From the NCBI RefSeq assembly GCF_028993575.1, contig NZ_CP118615.1, positions 1,302,001-1,366,000 of the forward strand: 64,000 bases of DNA. Reading direction: 5' to 3'. Source of the DNA: Micromonospora cathayae (GTDB lineage Bacteria > Actinomycetota > Actinomycetes > Mycobacteriales > Micromonosporaceae). Position numbers and translations under genes: made by a program. Positions 62,901-64,000 of this stretch are shown here, in pieces; within the stretch, counting starts at the first letter, position 1, and the number at the start of each line of letters is the position of its first letter. A model generated the notes under the pieces. The model had not been told where the DNA came from. It ran no database searches and saw only the letters and a program-made list of their open reading frames with translations.

Positions 62901-63744
62901 CACGCTGCGGCAGGACGACATCGTCAGCCACTTCTTCGTATGCTCCACCCACGACTGGATCCTGTTCTTCACCAACAAGGGGCGGGTGTACCGGGCCAAG
63001 GCGTACGAACTCCCGGAGGCCAGTAGGGTGGCGAAGGGCCAACACGTGGCCAATCTGCTCGCCTTCCAACCGGAGGAGCAGATCGCACAGATCATTGAGA
63101 TCCCGGACTACCAGGTAGCGCCCTATCTGGTACTCGCCACGAAGAACGGCCTGGTGAAGAAGACGAAGCTCGAGGAGTTCGACTCCAACCGCTCGGGCGG
63201 CATCATCGCGATCAACCTGCGTGATGAGGACGAGCTGGTCGGTGCTGCCCTGGTCGCGCCCTCCGACGACCTGCTGCTGGTCTCGAAGAACGCCCAGGCG
63301 ATCCGGTTCAACGCGTCCGACGAGGCGCTGCGGCCGATGGGCCGGGCGACCTCCGGCGTGATCGGCATGCGGTTCACCGACGACGACGTCCTGCTCGCCA
63401 TGGAGGTCGTCCGGGAGGGCATGGACGTCCTGGTGGCGACGAACGGGGGATATGCGAAACGGACCCCCATCGAGGAATACCCGGTGCAGGGCCGGGGAGG
63501 TAAGGGCGTGTTGACTGCGAAGATCACCGAGCGACGCGGTGGTCTGGTCGGCGCTGTCGTGATCAATCCGGACGACGAGTTGTTCGCGATCACCAGCAAC
63601 GGTGGCGTCATCCGGACTCCGGTGAAGCCTGTACGCCGTACGCGTGATCGGAACACAATGGGGGTCAAGCTGATGGACCTCCCGGACGGCGTAACTATCG
63701 TGGCGATTGCTCGCAATGCCGACGAGCCTGACGAACAGGACTAG
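59965..63744 (+). CDS. gyrA: DNA gyrase subunit A, interrupted by an intein
   Basis: 1259 codons from GTG 59965 (AAGGG upstream). The N-terminal extein holds [44 protein letters not shown], the quinolone region [45 protein letters not shown] with the wild-type Ser and Asp, and the catalytic Tyr141. The intein follows (142-561). After it, [28 protein letters not shown] continues into the breakage-reunion domain, coiled coil and C-terminal beta-pinwheel with GyrA-box (QRRGGKG). Spliced length is 839 residues. Confidence 0.96.
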   Translation: MTDTPESTPNEPVTPDAAAAVVQHDRIEPVGLEVEMQRSYLDYAMSVIVGRALPDVRDGLKPVHRKILYAMFDSGYRPDRGYVKCSRVVGDVMGQFHPHGDSAIYDALVRMAQPWSLRYPLVDGNGNFGSPGNDPAAAMRYCIAADVRIRTAEGSVRVDQVVPGAAPSSETDITLKVRDRNGDLAHASKFFHSGEHPTLRLRTREGYELTGTHNHPVLCLVNVAGVPTLLWKLLAEISPGDRVVIQRTVPEEIGYPMLEHVEAAVLAGAFVSEGWVSEGRAGFNNVDREYFVRVLAAYDLAVGGPRYVAQRTIASGSTLHELDVQDLTALRKSVLGELTGARSAAKFVPEFVWQGPAAVKRAFLQALFEGDGSSSLLPRNTIQISYSTRSDRLAREVQQLLLEFGVISKQCRYDDGEIKVVVTNRRDARIFAQQVGFLGRKQAKLESELTAVPATSTALSADHVPFVADFVREHGATRWTERDWLRRHNVDRVERWERDRDEITARITEADVLDVVEPLVDGRFYYAEVDSVVDAGVQPVYSIRVDTDDHSFVSDGFVSHNTECKLDPLAMEMLRDIDEDTVDLQDNYDGRAKEPTILPSRIPNLLINGSEGIAVGMATKIPPHNLREIGAAVQWCLEHPEEDEATTLDALLEIVKGPDFPTHGLIVGTTAIQDAYRTGRGSIRMRAVVEVEEDKRGRPCLVVSELPYQVNPDNLAERIAELIKEGKLGGIADIRDESSGRTGMRIVLVLKRDAVAKVVLNNLYKHTQLQETFGANMLALVDGVPRTLNLAQFIRYYVEHQIEVIRRRTAFRLRKAEERAHILRGLSKALDALDEVIALIRRSPTVEDARQGLIQLLTIDEIQATAILDMQLRRLAALERQRILDDLAKLEIEIADLKDILAKPERQRKIVSEELGEIVAKWGDERRTKIVPFDGEVSMEDLIAREDVVVTITRTGYAKRTKVDLYRSQRRGGKGVSGATLRQDDIVSHFFVCSTHDWILFFTNKGRVYRAKAYELPEASRVAKGQHVANLLAFQPEEQIAQIIEIPDYQVAPYLVLATKNGLVKKTKLEEFDSNRSGGIIAINLRDEDELVGAALVAPSDDLLLVSKNAQAIRFNASDEALRPMGRATSGVIGMRFTDDDVLLAMEVVREGMDVLVATNGGYAKRTPIEEYPVQGRGGKGVLTAKITERRGGLVGAVVINPDDELFAITSNGGVIRTPVKPVRRTRDRNTMGVKLMDLPDGVTIVAIARNADEPDEQD
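60388..61647 (+). mobile_element. GyrA intein with LAGLIDADG homing endonuclease
   Basis: 420 residues in frame from Cys142 to Asn561. N-block: [20 protein letters not shown], and block [10 protein letters not shown] with His. C-blocks: [22 protein letters not shown] ending His-Asn, then extein Thr562. Endonuclease motifs LAGAFVSEG (about 60766) and LQALFEGDG (about 61054) carry the acidic residues. The insertion point, after the catalytic Tyr in MRY, is the site used by mycobacterial GyrA inteins. Lower GC bias at the start of the intein is visible. Confidence 0.95.
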
Positions 63745-63747
63745 TTG

Positions 63748-64000
63748 ATGACGGAGACACAGGCGAAGTCGGGGAACAAGGGGACCTCGGCCAAACCGGT
63801 CGACGAGGATGCCGCGAAGGGCGGTGCACCCGCGACCGGCCGCGCCGCTGTGGGCCGGGCCACGGTCCCCGCTGACGCGCCTGCCCCGAAGTTCACCCGG
63901 GCCCCGGGGATGACACCGCCGCCGGACAAGCCGGCCGCCGACGAGGCGGGCAAGGGCGACCGGACCGAGGCGCTCAGCGTCGACGCGCCGACATCGGCCG
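63748..64000 (+). CDS. DUF3566-type protein after gyrA, N-terminal part
   Basis: Starts at ATG 63748, three bases after the gyrA stop, and runs off the right edge after 84 codons. It begins MTETQAKSGNKGTSAKPVDEDAA and contains TGRAAVGRATVPADAP and TRAPGMTPPPDKP, a disordered Ala/Pro/Lys-rich head. In actinobacteria the gene following gyrA encodes a membrane protein with this kind of head and a DUF3566 transmembrane domain, sometimes connected with cell division. Here the domain itself lies outside the window, so the family call rests on position. Confidence 0.7.
   Translation, partial: MTETQAKSGNKGTSAKPVDEDAAKGGAPATGRAAVGRATVPADAPAPKFTRAPGMTPPPDKPAADEAGKGDRTEALSVDAPTSA

Overview
This window is a high-GC (roughly 70% or more) actinobacterial chromosome segment centred on the replication origin. 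Gene order parB-parA-rsmG-jag-yidC-yidD-rnpA-rpmH (all leftward), then dnaA-oriC-dnaN-gnd-recF-dciA-gyrB-gyrA (all rightward), is the conserved actinobacterial oriC core. A SapA-like secreted protein, XRE/DUF5753-DUF397 regulator pairs, many GTG/TTG starts and Ala-Ser-Val-rich penicillin-binding protein repeats suggest a Micromonosporaceae-type filamentous organism (Micromonospora or close kin). That placement is inference from gene content, not from a phylogeny.

Layout. 0-8.7 kb: endonuclease IV, two multi-pass membrane glycosyltransferase-like proteins, a bifunctional class A PBP and a DUF5318 protein. 8.7-16.8 kb: a PadR regulator with its own palindromic operator followed by inositol-phosphate synthase, an XRE/DUF397 regulator pair with two small divergent genes, Ogt, an ECF sigma factor with a membrane partner, a SapA-like exported protein and a membrane-anchored HTH/SH3-like protein. 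17-27 kb: a secreted propeller-like protein, an NfeD-flotillin pair and, convergent with it, a leftward five-gene cluster (CRP-type regulator, class III cyclase-like protein, STAND-type NTPase, SPFH-like protein, DUF4407 membrane protein). This cluster is the best candidate for an undescribed system.

27-42 kb: CCA-adding enzyme, MurJ flippase, a MurJ-linked pseudokinase, an ECF sigma (SigM-like)/anti-sigma pair, trxB-trxA behind a SigR-type promoter, CwlM-like amidase, GNAT, aminotransferase, Ddl-type ATP-grasp ligase and a HIT-like protein. 42-64 kb: the origin and segregation region, with four parS sites (two inside the ParA N-terminal extension), a 16-copy GACGGGC minisatellite next to parB, a large oriC with about 20 DnaA-box-like elements, and gyrA interrupted right after its catalytic tyrosine by a 420-residue intein carrying a LAGLIDADG endonuclease. 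The window ends inside the DUF3566-type gene that usually follows gyrA.

Functional themes are chromosome replication and segregation (DnaA, DnaN, RecF, DciA, GyrAB, ParABS), envelope biogenesis (PBP, MurJ, pseudokinase, CwlM, YidC/D, Ddl), thiol redox control (SigM-like, Trx) and an accessory signalling island at 20.5-26.7 kb. No rRNA, tRNA, CRISPR array or insertion sequence was recognised. The intein is the only mobile element seen.
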